Part shown: one piece after another, positions 1 through 9,451 of the stretch | Layout: every line of letters starts with the position of its first letter | Numbering within the stretch: position 1 is the first letter of the stretch | Origin: an uncultured Bacteroidaceae bacterium | GTDB lineage: Bacteria; Bacteroidota; Bacteroidia; Bacteroidales; Bacteroidaceae | Assembly (NCBI GenBank): GCA_934426255.1 | Contig: CAKRYD010000011.1 | Location: 15,903-79,902, forward strand | Direction: 5' to 3' | DNA length: 64,000 nucleotides | Program-made: the position numbers and the translations under genes | Notes under the pieces: model-generated | What the model was told of the DNA's origin: nothing | The model's database searches: none | The model's input: only the letters and a program-made list of their open reading frames with translations

Positions 1-1176
1 ACGGAAACCGACGATTGCCGACACTGTTTCCACTACTTTTCCTTTCTTGTCTTTCAGTTGCCCTACAAGGATGTAGCGGTTGGGAGCTTCAGACGACCAT
101 AATTCGGGCTTCACCACATAGAGTGTTGTCTTTGCCGTGCCTTCCGTAAATTTGTTTAATTCGAGGATGTCGGATTTTCCTAAGATGTTGGGAACAATCG
201 TATTGTCATCCGAATAAAGTTTGTTGTGATACAAAGTGTATTCTATATGATAATGTTTGGCTTTCTTCGGGCTGTGATTGGCAATTTCAGCCTCAATGCT
301 CAAAGAACCGTTCTCAAAATTATTGTCCAAATCGGGAACAACCTTTAAATCCTTGAAGTGCAGTTGCGGCACGGAGTATATGGCGACGGTGCGGAATATG
401 CCCGGAAGGCGAAACATATCCTGCGCTTCCAGAAAACTGCCGTCTGAATTACGATATACCTCAACAGCTACCGTATTCTGACCGCTTTTTAAAAACCGGG
501 TGATGTTGAAGCGGGCTGCGTTACGCGAATTCTTGGAAAAGCCTACGTAGTGGCCGTTGATCCATAGGTAAAAAAACGAATCAACACCATCAAAGCTGAT
601 GAATACTTCGCGTCCGTCCCATGTTGACGGCACTTCAAATGTGCGGATGTACGACCCGACTTCATTTCTGTATTTGTAGGTGGTCCAATTTTCAGGCGGT
701 GTGCGCATGACGCCTCCACGCCAATCATCTTCTTTGACGCTGTGCTGGAAAATGACAGGCTGGTTCACATAAATCGGAACACCGTATTTCAAGGTTCTGT
801 CTTTTTGTATCCCGTAAATGTTCCAGCTCATGGGAACTGTGACCTCGTCCCAGCGTGAAGCATCGAATCCTTCTTTATAAAATGACGCAGGACGTTGTTC
901 GGGATTGGGTGCCCAATGAAATCGCCATTTGCCGTTGAGTGATTGCCAGTAGCTGCTGTTTTCCGGCAACACCTTTCTGGCACTTTCTATGTCTTGGAAT
1001 GAGAAAAACCATGCGCGTGGCTGCTCTTTGTTATAAGCCAGGCGTTCCGGATTGTTCCATTCGTTTCCATCGGGAGCCGTGGCGTTGCCATATTCAAAGC
1101 CTTGAAGGAAAATGCTTTTTCCACTAAGCGAAAAGCATAGTAATGTCAGTGCAGTTGTAAAGATGATTCTTTTCAT
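1..1176 (-). CDS. GH2 family beta-galactosidase, N-terminal part (runs off the window)
   Basis: I translated this frame from the sequence; it is open from an ATG at 1176 to the window edge, about 392 codons. It starts with a hydrophobic signal peptide (MKRIIFTTALTLL...). The N-terminal sugar-binding jelly-roll domain of LacZ-type GH2 enzymes follows: GKWRFHWAPNP near residue 80, DDWRGGVMR, and a segment reading INGHYVGFSKNSR. The usual immunoglobulin-like linker domain comes next. The TIM barrel with the catalytic glutamates lies beyond the window, so activity cannot be judged. It probably releases beta-linked galactose from host or plant glycans in the periplasm. A TAnnTTTG-type -7 lies 34 bp upstream, so it seems to start its own transcript after rarA. 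Family assignment is secure; substrate is inferred. Confidence 0.85.
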   Translation of the reverse strand, partial: MKRIIFTTALTLLCFSLSGKSIFLQGFEYGNATAPDGNEWNNPERLAYNKEQPRAWFFSFQDIESARKVLPENSSYWQSLNGKWRFHWAPNPEQRPASFYKEGFDASRWDEVTVPMSWNIYGIQKDRTLKYGVPIYVNQPVIFQHSVKEDDWRGGVMRTPPENWTTYKYRNEVGSYIRTFEVPSTWDGREVFISFDGVDSFFYLWINGHYVGFSKNSRNAARFNITRFLKSGQNTVAVEVYRNSDGSFLEAQDMFRLPGIFRTVAIYSVPQLHFKDLKVVPDLDNNFENGSLSIEAEIANHSPKKAKHYHIEYTLYHNKLYSDDNTIVPNILGKSDILELNKFTEGTAKTTLYVVKPELWSSEAPNRYILVGQLKDKKGKVVETVSAIVGFR

Positions 1177-1209
1177 ATGGATATTCAATGCTTGATACTG
1201 TTTAAGCAG

Positions 1210-1217
1210 CAAAGTTA
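1210..1217 (-). promoter_or_regulatory. Probable -7 element for the GH2 gene
   Basis: On the minus strand the sequence reads TAACTTTG, a match to the Bacteroidales -7 consensus TAnnTTTG, 34 bp before the ATG. I see no good TTG at the usual 19-21 bp upstream, so this rests on the -7 alone. Confidence 0.4.
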
Positions 1218-1258
1218 AGTAAGAAGTACAATATATTGATACTTATCTTGATAAAAAA

Positions 1259-2530
1259 TCAAAAGCGGTTTTCCCAAAGCTTTTTCATCCTTTCTCCGAG
1301 CTTGGACTCGGCCTGATTGTCTTGGGGCTCCCAAATGCGCGTGTTTTTCAGGCTGTCGGGCATGTATTGTTGCACTACAAAATGTCCCGGGTAATCATGT
1401 GCATACTTATAGTCGGCTCCATAGCCTAAATCGCCCATCAGTTGTGTGGGTGCATTGCGCAGGTGAAGCGGTACCGGCTGGTTGCCCGTGGCTTCTACAA
1501 TCGATAAGGCTTTGTCTATGCCCAGATAAGCAGAATTGCTTTTAGGACTCGTTGCCAGATATACGGTTGCTTCGGCCAAAGGTATGCGTCCTTCCGGCCA
1601 ACCTATTTTCTGAACCGCATCAAAGGCTGCGTTGGCCAGTAAAAGGGCGTTGGGGTTGGCCAGGCCAATGTCCTCGGCCGCCGATATGACCAAACGCCGT
1701 GCAATAAATTTCGGGTCTTCACCGGCACTGACCATGCGTGCCAGCCAATACAGTGCGGCATCCGGATCGCTACCCCTGATGCTTTTGATGAATGCCGATA
1801 TAATGTCGTAGTGCATCTCACCGCCTTTATCGTAAGCCTGCGGGTTTTGTTGCAATTCACGGGTCACTATCTCGTTATTGAAAACGATGGTGTCGTTTTC
1901 GTCATACGAATTAGCTATAAGATCCACAATGTTCAGCAATTTGCGCGCATCACCGCCACTGTAACGCAGCAAGGCCTCTGTTTCCTGAATCTCTATTTTG
2001 CGTTCTTTCAAGTAGATGTCTTTGTGAATGGCTCTTTTGAGCAATTCTTCCAAGTCTGCATTCGTCAGACTTTTCAGTACATATACCTGGCAACGCGATA
2101 GCAACGGACGTATCACCTCAAATGACGGATTCTCGGTCGTGGCACCGATAAGAGTGACAATACCTTTTTCGACTGCCGCCAATAACGAATCTTGCTGTGA
2201 TTTGCTGAAGCGGTGTATTTCATCGATAAACAATATCGGAACCGGTGAATCGAAAAAACGGTTATTCCTGGCTTTGTCGATAACATCACGCACATCTTTT
2301 ACACCACTGTTGATGGCGCTCAACACATAAAATGGCGAGTGCATCGCATTGGCTATGATTTGTGCAAGCGTAGTCTTGCCAACTCCCGGCGGTCCCCACA
2401 TGATGAACGATGAAATCCTCTGAGTCTCTATCATCTTGCGCAAGATGCCTCCGGGTCCCACAAGATGCTTTTGTCCTACATATTCGTCAAGGTTCTGCGG
2501 CCTTAATCGTTCTGCCAATGGTTTTGCCAT
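1259..2530 (-). CDS. rarA: Replication-associated recombination protein A (RarA/MgsA AAA+ ATPase)
   Basis: A 423-residue AAA+ ATPase acting at stalled replication forks, related to clamp-loader subunits. The N-terminus carries the family signature LAERLRPQNLDEYVGQKHL. Walker A is GPPGVGKTT (about residues 46-54), Walker B is LFIDEIHRF, and sensor 1 is GATTENPSFE. The C-terminal half has the MgsA tetramerisation region (AARRL-type helices, SAEDIGLANP, HLRNAPT). Full length matches the family. It starts at ATG 2530, 33 bp after the upstream exported-protein gene on the same strand, so the two may be co-transcribed although their roles look unrelated. Confidence 0.95.
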   Translation of the reverse strand: MAKPLAERLRPQNLDEYVGQKHLVGPGGILRKMIETQRISSFIMWGPPGVGKTTLAQIIANAMHSPFYVLSAINSGVKDVRDVIDKARNNRFFDSPVPILFIDEIHRFSKSQQDSLLAAVEKGIVTLIGATTENPSFEVIRPLLSRCQVYVLKSLTNADLEELLKRAIHKDIYLKERKIEIQETEALLRYSGGDARKLLNIVDLIANSYDENDTIVFNNEIVTRELQQNPQAYDKGGEMHYDIISAFIKSIRGSDPDAALYWLARMVSAGEDPKFIARRLVISAAEDIGLANPNALLLANAAFDAVQKIGWPEGRIPLAEATVYLATSPKSNSAYLGIDKALSIVEATGNQPVPLHLRNAPTQLMGDLGYGADYKYAHDYPGHFVVQQYMPDSLKNTRIWEPQDNQAESKLGERMKKLWENRF

Positions 2531-2563
2531 AAAATGATGTTTTATGATGTTTTTGATTGTAGC

Positions 2564-4462
2564 TTACACGATGGCTATGTAGCCTGTATTCCAGCTTTCA
2601 AGTCGCGGAATTGTGACAATGACGTCTTCTCCGTTGCGTACTTGCTTCAAGTTCTTGTCTTTTTCATTGGCTTTACGCCATACACACTTTTTCCCGGGCC
2701 GGCAGCCACGCAGCTTCAGCCGGATGTCTTCGCATTCGGAAATGGTGCAGTTGAGCAAAGTGACAGAACGCAATTGTCCATCCGGATAAACGCGTGGGAT
2801 GACCATCATTTGTGGCGTGTTTTCGGATATGACAGGCAGCTTTCTGCCTGAGCACCAATCCGCAGCTTCCAACAGCAAAAGGCGTTCGGCGTTGCTGATT
2901 TCTGTATTGTAGCTAGCTACAATGGCTATGCGTGCTCCTTTGTCTGATTGGTAGCACGATACGTTGGATATGGGCGAAGCAACAGGGTGCAATGCCCTGT
3001 CGAAACCACGCTTGCAGGCATAATCCCATGCGCCTTTGTCGAGCAGGATGCTTTTTGATTCAAATAGTTCGCGGCCTTCTGCTTCTCCGAGCCCCCTTAC
3101 TGCTCCGGCATCCATGAAAAGTGCCGTAGGAAAATGCCCGTCAGGCGTAAAAGGCATGCCTAATGTTGCCATTCTTTCGATGCCGTCGTTGGCGTTGGTC
3201 GTGATCCAAGCGAAGGGCGGTTCTCCGTTTTCTTTTTGCCGCAACACACAATTGCGGCTTATGTAGGGATTCAGGCCACCGGGTTCTGTTCCTTCGTTGA
3301 AAAGAGTGAATCGTTCATAAAAAGCACGCCAGCGCGAGAGGTGTTTAAAGTAATTGTCTGCATACCATTCCATGGGTTCCACTGCGCTACAGATGATGGC
3401 ATATGAAAGCTGCGTTACTCCCATGGCCAAATACAATTGCGATTCCACGCAAAGCCCATGGGGCGATTTGGCCGTTGCACGATGCGGAAAACCTTCTACT
3501 TCGGCTGCAATCTGCCGCACATCTGGAGGAAGACGCCTTATCTGACGTGCCATGTCAAGGGCTTTTTGTATCATGCCACGGGGCTCGTGGTCGTCATAAA
3601 AGCCGTTGCCCGGCCGTGAAACCGGTGCCATGCCTGTTTCCTGGCGCATGGCGTTGAATATTGGCTGCCAGTCGTAGCCTTCGAGGAGTTCACGATGGAA
3701 ATTGGCATGTTGCAGACCAACTGTGGTTGATGGCGAAGCGGCATGGATGCCTCGTGCTGCCCATTGGGCAACCAAGGCCAGACTTTCCTGACAAAAGCGA
3801 ATCCATTTGCTGCGCACATTGCCGTTGCCCGCATTGCTTTCCAAGGCCTCGACCAATGCTGCCCTGTCATAATGAAACCCGTTTTCACGGTTGAAAAGGC
3901 CGATACATGTGTCACAAAAGCACAACATGCGTGCCGGCCAGTGGTTAGTGATGCGCAAGTCGTCGTCAAGCCATACGGTTACCGGTTTGCATGCAGCGGC
4001 ATATTTGCCATAGGTCTGTTCGATATATGTCAAAAAGGCTTCCTGCCGCGGACAGTTGCCCATTTGTGTCGCTTCTCCTGCGTTGTTGACAATTGTGGAC
4101 CATTCTTTCGGCTTTAGTTCTGAAGAGCTGAACTCGAAAGAATCGCCGTGTCCCAATGTGATGCCTTGTATGGATGTTCCGATACCGATTTTGCGCAGTT
4201 CGACTGCTGCGTGTGCCATTTTTTGTGCCGAACGGGTGTGCTTGTTTTTGTCAAGAGTCGTTGTTTCCATACAAAACCATGCTTCGTCCCACAAATCAGG
4301 ATATGCCTTTAATGCCTGCAAAAGTTCTGCTTTCAGACTGTCGTTGGTATGATGGTGAGGCCAAAGGCGCAAAAGCATTTTGAAATTGCTCTGTGTCTTG
4401 GCTATTCCGAAGATTCCTGTTGCGGCCAGCGCTGTCAGCATCAAAAATAGTTTCCTCCTCAT
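2564..4462 (-). CDS. Exported TIM-barrel glycoside-hydrolase-like protein, function unassigned
   Basis: A 632-residue protein with an N-terminal signal peptide (MRRKLFLMLTALAATGIFG). I do not recognise a named family with certainty. The central part reads like a (beta/alpha)8 barrel: VWLDDDLR around residue 160, then a CFCDTCIGLFN segment of the kind seen near the active site in several uncharacterised Bacteroidetes GH-like proteins, and AAEVEGFPH near residue 315. The C-terminal 130 residues look like an all-beta domain. Tandem acidic residues such as LDDDLR could be catalytic or metal-binding, but this is inference. The neighbouring GH2 gene supports a role in glycan use. It has no lipobox, so it is more likely periplasmic than surface-anchored. 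Confidence 0.6.
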   Translation of the reverse strand: MRRKLFLMLTALAATGIFGIAKTQSNFKMLLRLWPHHHTNDSLKAELLQALKAYPDLWDEAWFCMETTTLDKNKHTRSAQKMAHAAVELRKIGIGTSIQGITLGHGDSFEFSSSELKPKEWSTIVNNAGEATQMGNCPRQEAFLTYIEQTYGKYAAACKPVTVWLDDDLRITNHWPARMLCFCDTCIGLFNRENGFHYDRAALVEALESNAGNGNVRSKWIRFCQESLALVAQWAARGIHAASPSTTVGLQHANFHRELLEGYDWQPIFNAMRQETGMAPVSRPGNGFYDDHEPRGMIQKALDMARQIRRLPPDVRQIAAEVEGFPHRATAKSPHGLCVESQLYLAMGVTQLSYAIICSAVEPMEWYADNYFKHLSRWRAFYERFTLFNEGTEPGGLNPYISRNCVLRQKENGEPPFAWITTNANDGIERMATLGMPFTPDGHFPTALFMDAGAVRGLGEAEGRELFESKSILLDKGAWDYACKRGFDRALHPVASPISNVSCYQSDKGARIAIVASYNTEISNAERLLLLEAADWCSGRKLPVISENTPQMMVIPRVYPDGQLRSVTLLNCTISECEDIRLKLRGCRPGKKCVWRKANEKDKNLKQVRNGEDVIVTIPRLESWNTGYIAIV

Positions 4463-4513
4463 GGTTTGTAGTCTGTGTTTTCTTGTTCCTGTCGATAATG
4501 GTATGGAATGGCT

Positions 4514-5395
4514 TTAGAAGAATTCGTTTTCGCTGTCTTCCTTTCTGCCGATGGTAAACTTCTGCAAATCATACATCGAGCCATTGTAGATATCCAAGTC
4601 TACATGGCCTTTGATGCCTCTCACTTTGCCCATATCGGTATGTTGCCAGAATCGCCATTCTCCTTTATATTTCAAGGTGTCTACGTAGTAGTGGGCTATC
4701 CAGTAGGGATATTGTCCGAATATGCTGTCGCTGAAATATTTTTTCTTGAAGTCATAGTTGGCGTAGATGATGGGCTTCACGCCGTAGTGCTTTTCCACGA
4801 TGCGCAGCCAGGTCAGGGCGGCTTTTTTTATTTGCTGCGGTGTCAGTGTTCCGGTCTTTTCAAAATCGAGTACGGGCGGCAGGTCGCCGTCTTCCAGGTG
4901 CACTTGTTTCAAGTAATAGTGTGCCTGTGCCTCGGCAGTCTTGGAGGGCACGTAGAAATGGTATGCTCCGCGAATGAAATTGTTGTCTTTGGCTTTGTAA
5001 AAGTTGTCGTTGAAGTTTTCATCCAGGATGTTGGTTCCTTCTGTCGCTTTGATGATGATGAAACGCACCGGCGTGTCATATAGTTGTGCGTTGCGCAGCA
5101 GGTCCCAGTCTATTTCGCCCTGATAATGCGATATGTCTATGCCGTGAATGGAATAGCCCGAAGGATATTTGCCTTCGCCGAAGATGCCTTTCCATCTAAA
5201 CGAAAAGGGATTGACGAAGAAATAATAGAATACGAAAGCATATGCCGAAACAATGAGCAGGCCACCCACCCACAATGCCCATGTGGGTATATTAAGGGGA
5301 AATTTCCGTGTGCGTTTCCTCTTTTTCTTCCGTTTCACGGGCTTGGCTTTCGGTGCGGCCGTTTTTTGGGGCAGATGCTTTTTGTGGGTTTCCAT
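4514..5395 (-). CDS. GH25 lysozyme (1,4-beta-N-acetylmuramidase), membrane-anchored
   Basis: A 293-residue protein starting at ATG 5395; the longer open frame begins with TTG five codons earlier and overlaps the terminator hairpin. A strongly basic cytoplasmic tail (about residues 1-35, PKAKPVKRKKKRKR) is followed by one membrane segment (WALWVGGLLIVSAYAFVFYYFF). A GH25 barrel faces the periplasm. Hallmarks are GIDISHYQGEIDW, IIIKATEGTN and the catalytic DxE-type PVLDFEKTG. GH25 enzymes cut the MurNAc-GlcNAc bond of peptidoglycan. A second GH25 gene lies at 36.7-37.6 kb. The single N-terminal anchor suggests cell-wall remodelling rather than a secreted bacteriolysin. Confidence 0.9.
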   Translation of the reverse strand: METHKKHLPQKTAAPKAKPVKRKKKRKRTRKFPLNIPTWALWVGGLLIVSAYAFVFYYFFVNPFSFRWKGIFGEGKYPSGYSIHGIDISHYQGEIDWDLLRNAQLYDTPVRFIIIKATEGTNILDENFNDNFYKAKDNNFIRGAYHFYVPSKTAEAQAHYYLKQVHLEDGDLPPVLDFEKTGTLTPQQIKKAALTWLRIVEKHYGVKPIIYANYDFKKKYFSDSIFGQYPYWIAHYYVDTLKYKGEWRFWQHTDMGKVRGIKGHVDLDIYNGSMYDLQKFTIGRKEDSENEFF

Positions 5396-5407
5396 ATTGT
5401 CGCAAAA

Positions 5408-5449
5408 CAAAACTAATCTCCCGCTTTTCGAAAAAGGGAGATTAGTTTG
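5408..5449 (-). terminator. Intrinsic terminator after pfp
   Basis: A perfect 13-bp inverted repeat (AAACTAATCTCCC at 5410-5422 against its complement at 5436-5448, 13-nt loop) is followed on the minus strand by TTTTGTTTTG. It sits 33 bp after the pfp stop codon. The far arm also spells TAGTTTTG, a -7-like string, just before the GH25 start. Confidence 0.8.
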
Positions 5450-5481
5450 TGTGGAATCCTATATTAGGGATTGTTTGTCAG

Positions 5482-7119
5482 TCAAGCCTGCTCAAGTTGG
5501 AGTGTGACGGTTGTGCGATCGCATACTTCCGACGGGCCGAAATATTGGATGGGACCCGGATAGACAAAGCAGGTGTTCTTTTTCCATTCTTCGCGTTGTG
5601 CGGCGAATGTCTTGAAGGGCTTTCCTTCGAGGTCTACAAGAGCTTTGCGGATAACGGGCTTCATGGCTCCGTTGCGCTTTTCCATGTTCAGCATCATGGT
5701 AATGGGCACACCTCCGGCAATCCATTGTTCGGCGGGGGCGATGGTATTTTTCACGATGGCCATATATCCTGTCTTTCCGTTGGCTATCAGTTGCGATGCG
5801 CTCACACCGAGCGAATAGCAGTAGTCTGCGTCAAAGTTCGAGGGGGCTGCGCAGCGTCCTTCGTAGCCGAAGAAGTGGTGCAGGGCCGAGAATTTGCCGT
5901 TGTATTTGCCTTCGGCTTTCATTTTCTGCAGTTTTTCTGCCACCATCGACGACAGCAGTTTTTCTGTTTCTATGAGTGATACCTGAACGTTTCCGTGCGG
6001 GTCGCGCTCGCCTGTCAGCTGGTCGGCAAAAGTGCGCGGAAGCGAGGCAAGCGTTGCGGCATTTTCTTTGGTCAGGTTGCCCAACAGCCATTCTATGCGG
6101 TCTTTGGGCTGTGCTTCGGTATAGGCTGCCGATGAAAGAATGTCGTTGAGTTCGCTGATAAGCCGCTCGATGGACGGGATGAATTCTATCAGTCCTTCGG
6201 GTATCAATACGGTACCGAAGTTGTTGCCGTTTTCGGCGCGAGCGGCTACTACCTGGGCGATATCCGTCACGATGTCGTCGAGCGTGAGTCCTTTCTGCTG
6301 GATTTCTTCCGATATCAGGCAGATGTTGGGCTGTGTTTCCAAGGCGCATTCAAGGGCTATGTGCGAAGCCGAACGTCCCATCAGTTTGATGAAATGCCAA
6401 TATTTTTTGGCTGAATTGGCATCGCGCTCGATGTTTCCGATTACTTCCGAATAGGTCTTGCATGCGGTGTCGAAGCCGAAGCTTGTTTCTATCTGGTCGT
6501 TCTTCAAGTCGCCGTCTATGGTCTTCGGGCATCCAATTACCTGGATTCCGGCTTTCTGGGCTGCGTAATATTCTGCGAGGATACAGGCATTGGTGTTCGA
6601 GTCGTCGCCGCCGATGATGACGAGAGCCTTGATATCGAGCTCGCGAAGTATTTTCAGTCCACTTTCAAACTGCGATACTTCTTCCAGTTTGGTGCGGCCC
6701 GAACCTATCATGTCAAAGCCGCCGGTGTTGCGGTATTCGTCAATGATTTCGGCCGTCAGTTCCATATATTTGTGGTCAACCAGTCCGCCGGGTCCCAGCA
6801 GGAAGCCATACAGGCGGTTGGCCGGGTTCAGGCGTTTGATGCCGTCAAAAATGCCGCTGATTACGTTGTGACCGCCAGGGGCCTGGCCTCCCGACAGTAT
6901 CACGCCGACGTTCATCGGAGCATAGCTGCGTGCTTCTCCCGGCACAAATTCTACCAAAGGCAGGCCATAGGTGTTGGGAAACAGCTTTTTGATTTCCTCC
7001 TGGTCGGAAACGCTCTGAGTAGGCTCACCTTCTTTTACACTAACGCTACCCTGGAGTCCGAGCGGAAGCTTCGGGCTGTAGGCAGCTCTTGCTATTTGCA
7101 AAGCACTTTTCTTCGTCAT
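5482..7119 (-). CDS. pfp: Diphosphate--fructose-6-phosphate 1-phosphotransferase (PPi-dependent phosphofructokinase)
   Basis: A 545-residue protein of the long PPi-PFK type, which reversibly phosphorylates fructose 6-phosphate with pyrophosphate. The key strings are IIGGDDSNTNA near residue 168, where Asp replaces the Gly of ATP-dependent enzymes and marks PPi use, and PKTIDGDLKND near residue 200. MGRSASHIALECAL contributes the sugar-phosphate site. Length and sequence fit the plant beta-subunit-like homodimeric enzymes common in Bacteroidales. It starts at ATG 7119 with a TAATTTTG -7 just upstream and ends in a clear hairpin terminator, so it appears monocistronic. Confidence 0.95.
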   Translation of the reverse strand: MTKKSALQIARAAYSPKLPLGLQGSVSVKEGEPTQSVSDQEEIKKLFPNTYGLPLVEFVPGEARSYAPMNVGVILSGGQAPGGHNVISGIFDGIKRLNPANRLYGFLLGPGGLVDHKYMELTAEIIDEYRNTGGFDMIGSGRTKLEEVSQFESGLKILRELDIKALVIIGGDDSNTNACILAEYYAAQKAGIQVIGCPKTIDGDLKNDQIETSFGFDTACKTYSEVIGNIERDANSAKKYWHFIKLMGRSASHIALECALETQPNICLISEEIQQKGLTLDDIVTDIAQVVAARAENGNNFGTVLIPEGLIEFIPSIERLISELNDILSSAAYTEAQPKDRIEWLLGNLTKENAATLASLPRTFADQLTGERDPHGNVQVSLIETEKLLSSMVAEKLQKMKAEGKYNGKFSALHHFFGYEGRCAAPSNFDADYCYSLGVSASQLIANGKTGYMAIVKNTIAPAEQWIAGGVPITMMLNMEKRNGAMKPVIRKALVDLEGKPFKTFAAQREEWKKNTCFVYPGPIQYFGPSEVCDRTTVTLQLEQA

Positions 7120-7144
7120 AAGATTGTTTCTATTTAATCACTTA

Positions 7145-7152
7145 CAAAATTA
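7145..7152 (-). promoter_or_regulatory. -7 element for pfp
   Basis: The minus strand reads TAATTTTG 26 bp before the pfp ATG, matching TAnnTTTG. No convincing TTG element lies 20 bp further upstream. Together with 7250-7257 it makes a divergent promoter region between pfp and dnaG. Confidence 0.5.
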
Positions 7153-7249
7153 CGGCATTTTTGCGAGACTGCAGCTTTTCTGCTGCTTAAAAATGAGACC
7201 TGCAAGATAAAATAAGCTTTTGCGGGATGACGGTTCGCCAGCTTTTCTG

Positions 7250-7257
7250 TAATTTTG
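7250..7257 (+). promoter_or_regulatory. -7 element for dnaG
   Basis: TAATTTTG ends 11 bp before the dnaG ATG, implying an almost leaderless transcript. A TTTG occurs about 27 bp upstream, which is further than the usual spacing. Confidence 0.5.
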
Positions 7258-7268
7258 CGCCTTGAGGC

Positions 7269-9281
7269 ATGATTGACAGAGCTACCATAGAACGCATTTT
7301 GAATGCGGCCGATATTGTAGAAGTCGTTTCAGAGTTTGTGACGTTGCGCAGAGCCGGCACAAACTGGAAGGGACTGTGCCCGTTTCATAACGAAAAGACG
7401 CCCTCTTTCATGGTTTCGCCGTCAAAAGGCATATGCAAGTGTTTTTCTTGCGGCAAAGGCGGAAATGTGGTGCACTTTCTGATGCTTCACGAGCAGCTCA
7501 CTTATCCCGAAGCCTTGCGCTGGCTGGCCAAGAAATACAATATCGAGGTGAAAGAGCGCGAGCTTACACCCGAAGACATCAGGCGCAACAATCTGCGCGA
7601 AAGCCTGCTGGTGGTGACGCAATGGGCCTGCGACTATTTTCAACACAATTTGTATGAGACCGATGAGGGACAGGCCGTGGCTCTCTCCTACTTCCGTGGC
7701 CGCGGTCTGCGCGACGATACCATCAGGACCTTTCGCCTGGGCTATTGCCTGCAGGCGCGCGAGGCCTTGTCGGGCGAAGCTTTGCGAAAGGGTTTTAACG
7801 AGGATTTTCTGGTTGATACAGGCCTTTGCCTTCGCACGGACGACGGACGTTTGAAAGACAAGTGCCGCGGACGCGTGGTCTTTCCCATTCAGGCCTTGGA
7901 CGGCAAGGTCATAGCTTTCGGTGCCCGCACGCTCAGTTCCGACAAGCATGTGGCCAAATATATCAATTCGCCCGAATCGCCCATCTATCACAAGAGCGAT
8001 GTGCTTTATGGCATTTATCAGGCCAAGGCCGCCATTCAGCAAACCGACCGTTGCTATCTGGTCGAGGGCTATATGGATGTGATAGCGATGCACCAGAGCG
8101 GCATAAAGAATGTGGTGGCTTCGTCGGGCACTTCTTTGACGCATGGCCAGATACGCCTGATTCACCGTTTTACGGGCAATCTGACGATTTTGTACGATGG
8201 CGATATGGCCGGCATACGTGCCTCGTTGCGCGGCATCGATATGCTGTTGGAAGAAGGCATGAACATAAGGGTTTTGCTGCTTCCCGACGGCGACGATCCC
8301 GACAGCTTTGCACGCAAGCACAGTCCTAAGGAATATCAGGACTATATGGAGTCGCATCAGGTGGACTTCATTCGTTTCAAGGCCGGTATATTGTTGCAGG
8401 ATGCCCAGTCTGACCCCATAAAGAAAAGCCAGGTGATGCGAAGCATCGTGGAGAGCATTGCCGTGATTCCCGATGCGCTCACCCGTTCCACCTATATCAA
8501 GGAGTGTAGCGCCCTGCTCGATGAGCGCGAAGAAGCTTTGGTTTATGAAACAACGCGCCTACGTCAGCAGCTGATGCTTGAAGAGAGAAAACGGGAAAGG
8601 CAGCGGCAGTATCGCGAAGCCCAGGAACAGAGCGTGACATCTCAGGAAGGCAAAGAGCCCGCTGACAATGCCGGTGCAGGGACTCCTGTTCAGCAGGAAG
8701 AAGAACTGGATTTGCATCCTTCCGATGTTATCGGCCAAAAAGAATTGCAATTGGTCAAGGCCATCGTGCGTTATGGCGAAACTGTCATGGCCTATGACGA
8801 GGATGAAAACGGCGGGAAGAAAGCCTATACCGTCATAAGCTACATCCAGTCCGAACTCGAAAGCGACGGGCTGGCATTCACTCATCCCGTCTGCGCCCGG
8901 ATTTTGCGCGAGGCCGTTGAGAGTCAGAACGAGCCGGGCTTTGTGGCCTCCAAATACTTTATGCAGCATCCCGATTCGGCCATCAGCCGTCTGGCAGCCC
9001 ATCTGTTGAGCGATCGCTACCAGTTGAGCGAGAATTTTGCCCGGGAGCAGCGCATTTCTTCTGAGGCCGAAAAACTCAACGAGAGCGTGCCGATAATGTT
9101 AGTCGACTTGAAAATGGCCATAGTGGCCACGCAGATGAAAAGCATTCTGAAATCGCTTCAAGACCCTGCCGTATACAACGATGCGGAGCTATATACGGAG
9201 AAAATGAAGCAATATCAGGATTTGAAAGAAATACAGAAAGCCCTGGCTTCGGCCGGAGGCGACCGCACCATTACCGTTTAA
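7269..9281 (+). CDS. dnaG: DNA primase
   Basis: A 670-residue primase that makes RNA primers at the replication fork. The N-terminal CHC2-type zinc finger is visible (CPFHNEKTPSF then CFSCGKGG, about residues 37-68). The catalytic core follows, with a TOPRIM domain: EGYMDVIAMHQSG near residue 265 and the acidic LYDGDMAG near residue 308. The segment after about residue 420 is charged and low in complexity (ERKRERQRQYREAQEQ), and is followed by a poorly conserved helicase-interaction domain. The ATG at 7269 follows the -7 element closely. It is transcribed divergently from pfp and convergently with folE. Confidence 0.97.
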   Translation: MIDRATIERILNAADIVEVVSEFVTLRRAGTNWKGLCPFHNEKTPSFMVSPSKGICKCFSCGKGGNVVHFLMLHEQLTYPEALRWLAKKYNIEVKERELTPEDIRRNNLRESLLVVTQWACDYFQHNLYETDEGQAVALSYFRGRGLRDDTIRTFRLGYCLQAREALSGEALRKGFNEDFLVDTGLCLRTDDGRLKDKCRGRVVFPIQALDGKVIAFGARTLSSDKHVAKYINSPESPIYHKSDVLYGIYQAKAAIQQTDRCYLVEGYMDVIAMHQSGIKNVVASSGTSLTHGQIRLIHRFTGNLTILYDGDMAGIRASLRGIDMLLEEGMNIRVLLLPDGDDPDSFARKHSPKEYQDYMESHQVDFIRFKAGILLQDAQSDPIKKSQVMRSIVESIAVIPDALTRSTYIKECSALLDEREEALVYETTRLRQQLMLEERKRERQRQYREAQEQSVTSQEGKEPADNAGAGTPVQQEEELDLHPSDVIGQKELQLVKAIVRYGETVMAYDEDENGGKKAYTVISYIQSELESDGLAFTHPVCARILREAVESQNEPGFVASKYFMQHPDSAISRLAAHLLSDRYQLSENFAREQRISSEAEKLNESVPIMLVDLKMAIVATQMKSILKSLQDPAVYNDAELYTEKMKQYQDLKEIQKALASAGGDRTITV

Positions 9282-9386
9282 AAGAAAAAAAGTAAGGCTG
9301 TGAATCTGCTTTCCGACGCAGTGTGGGGAATGCGGAAGGGAGCGTTTTCAAATGTTGTGAAGGCGGTGCCTGATTCACCGCAGGCA

Positions 9387-9411
9387 TAAAAAAGGGATGC
9401 CGTGGGCATCC
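9387..9411 (-). terminator. Intrinsic terminator after folE
   Basis: GGATGCC at 9395-9401, a 3-nt loop and GGCATCC at 9405-9411 form a tight hairpin. On the minus strand it is followed by CTTTTTT. It lies 41 bp beyond the folE stop in the 170-bp gap between convergent dnaG and folE. A perfect 9-bp tandem duplication (CCTTGTTGT twice, 9410-9427) sits beside it; nothing else is evident in the gap. Confidence 0.75.
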
Positions 9412-9451
9412 TTGTTGTCCTTGTTGTCAAAACGGGGCGCTGGGCCGTTTT

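Noticed and set aside
1..4462. Polysaccharide utilisation locus
   Set aside because: A GH2 and a GH-like protein are present, but there is no SusC/SusD pair or sensor-regulator within the window; the left side is cut off.
5408..5415. TAGTTTTG as a promoter for the first GH25 gene
   Set aside because: It is part of the pfp terminator stem and U-tract; a chance match is more likely, though weak dual use cannot be excluded.
9410..9427. Perfect tandem 9-bp repeat CCTTGTTGT
   Set aside because: Only two copies between convergent genes; probably a local slippage event with no function.
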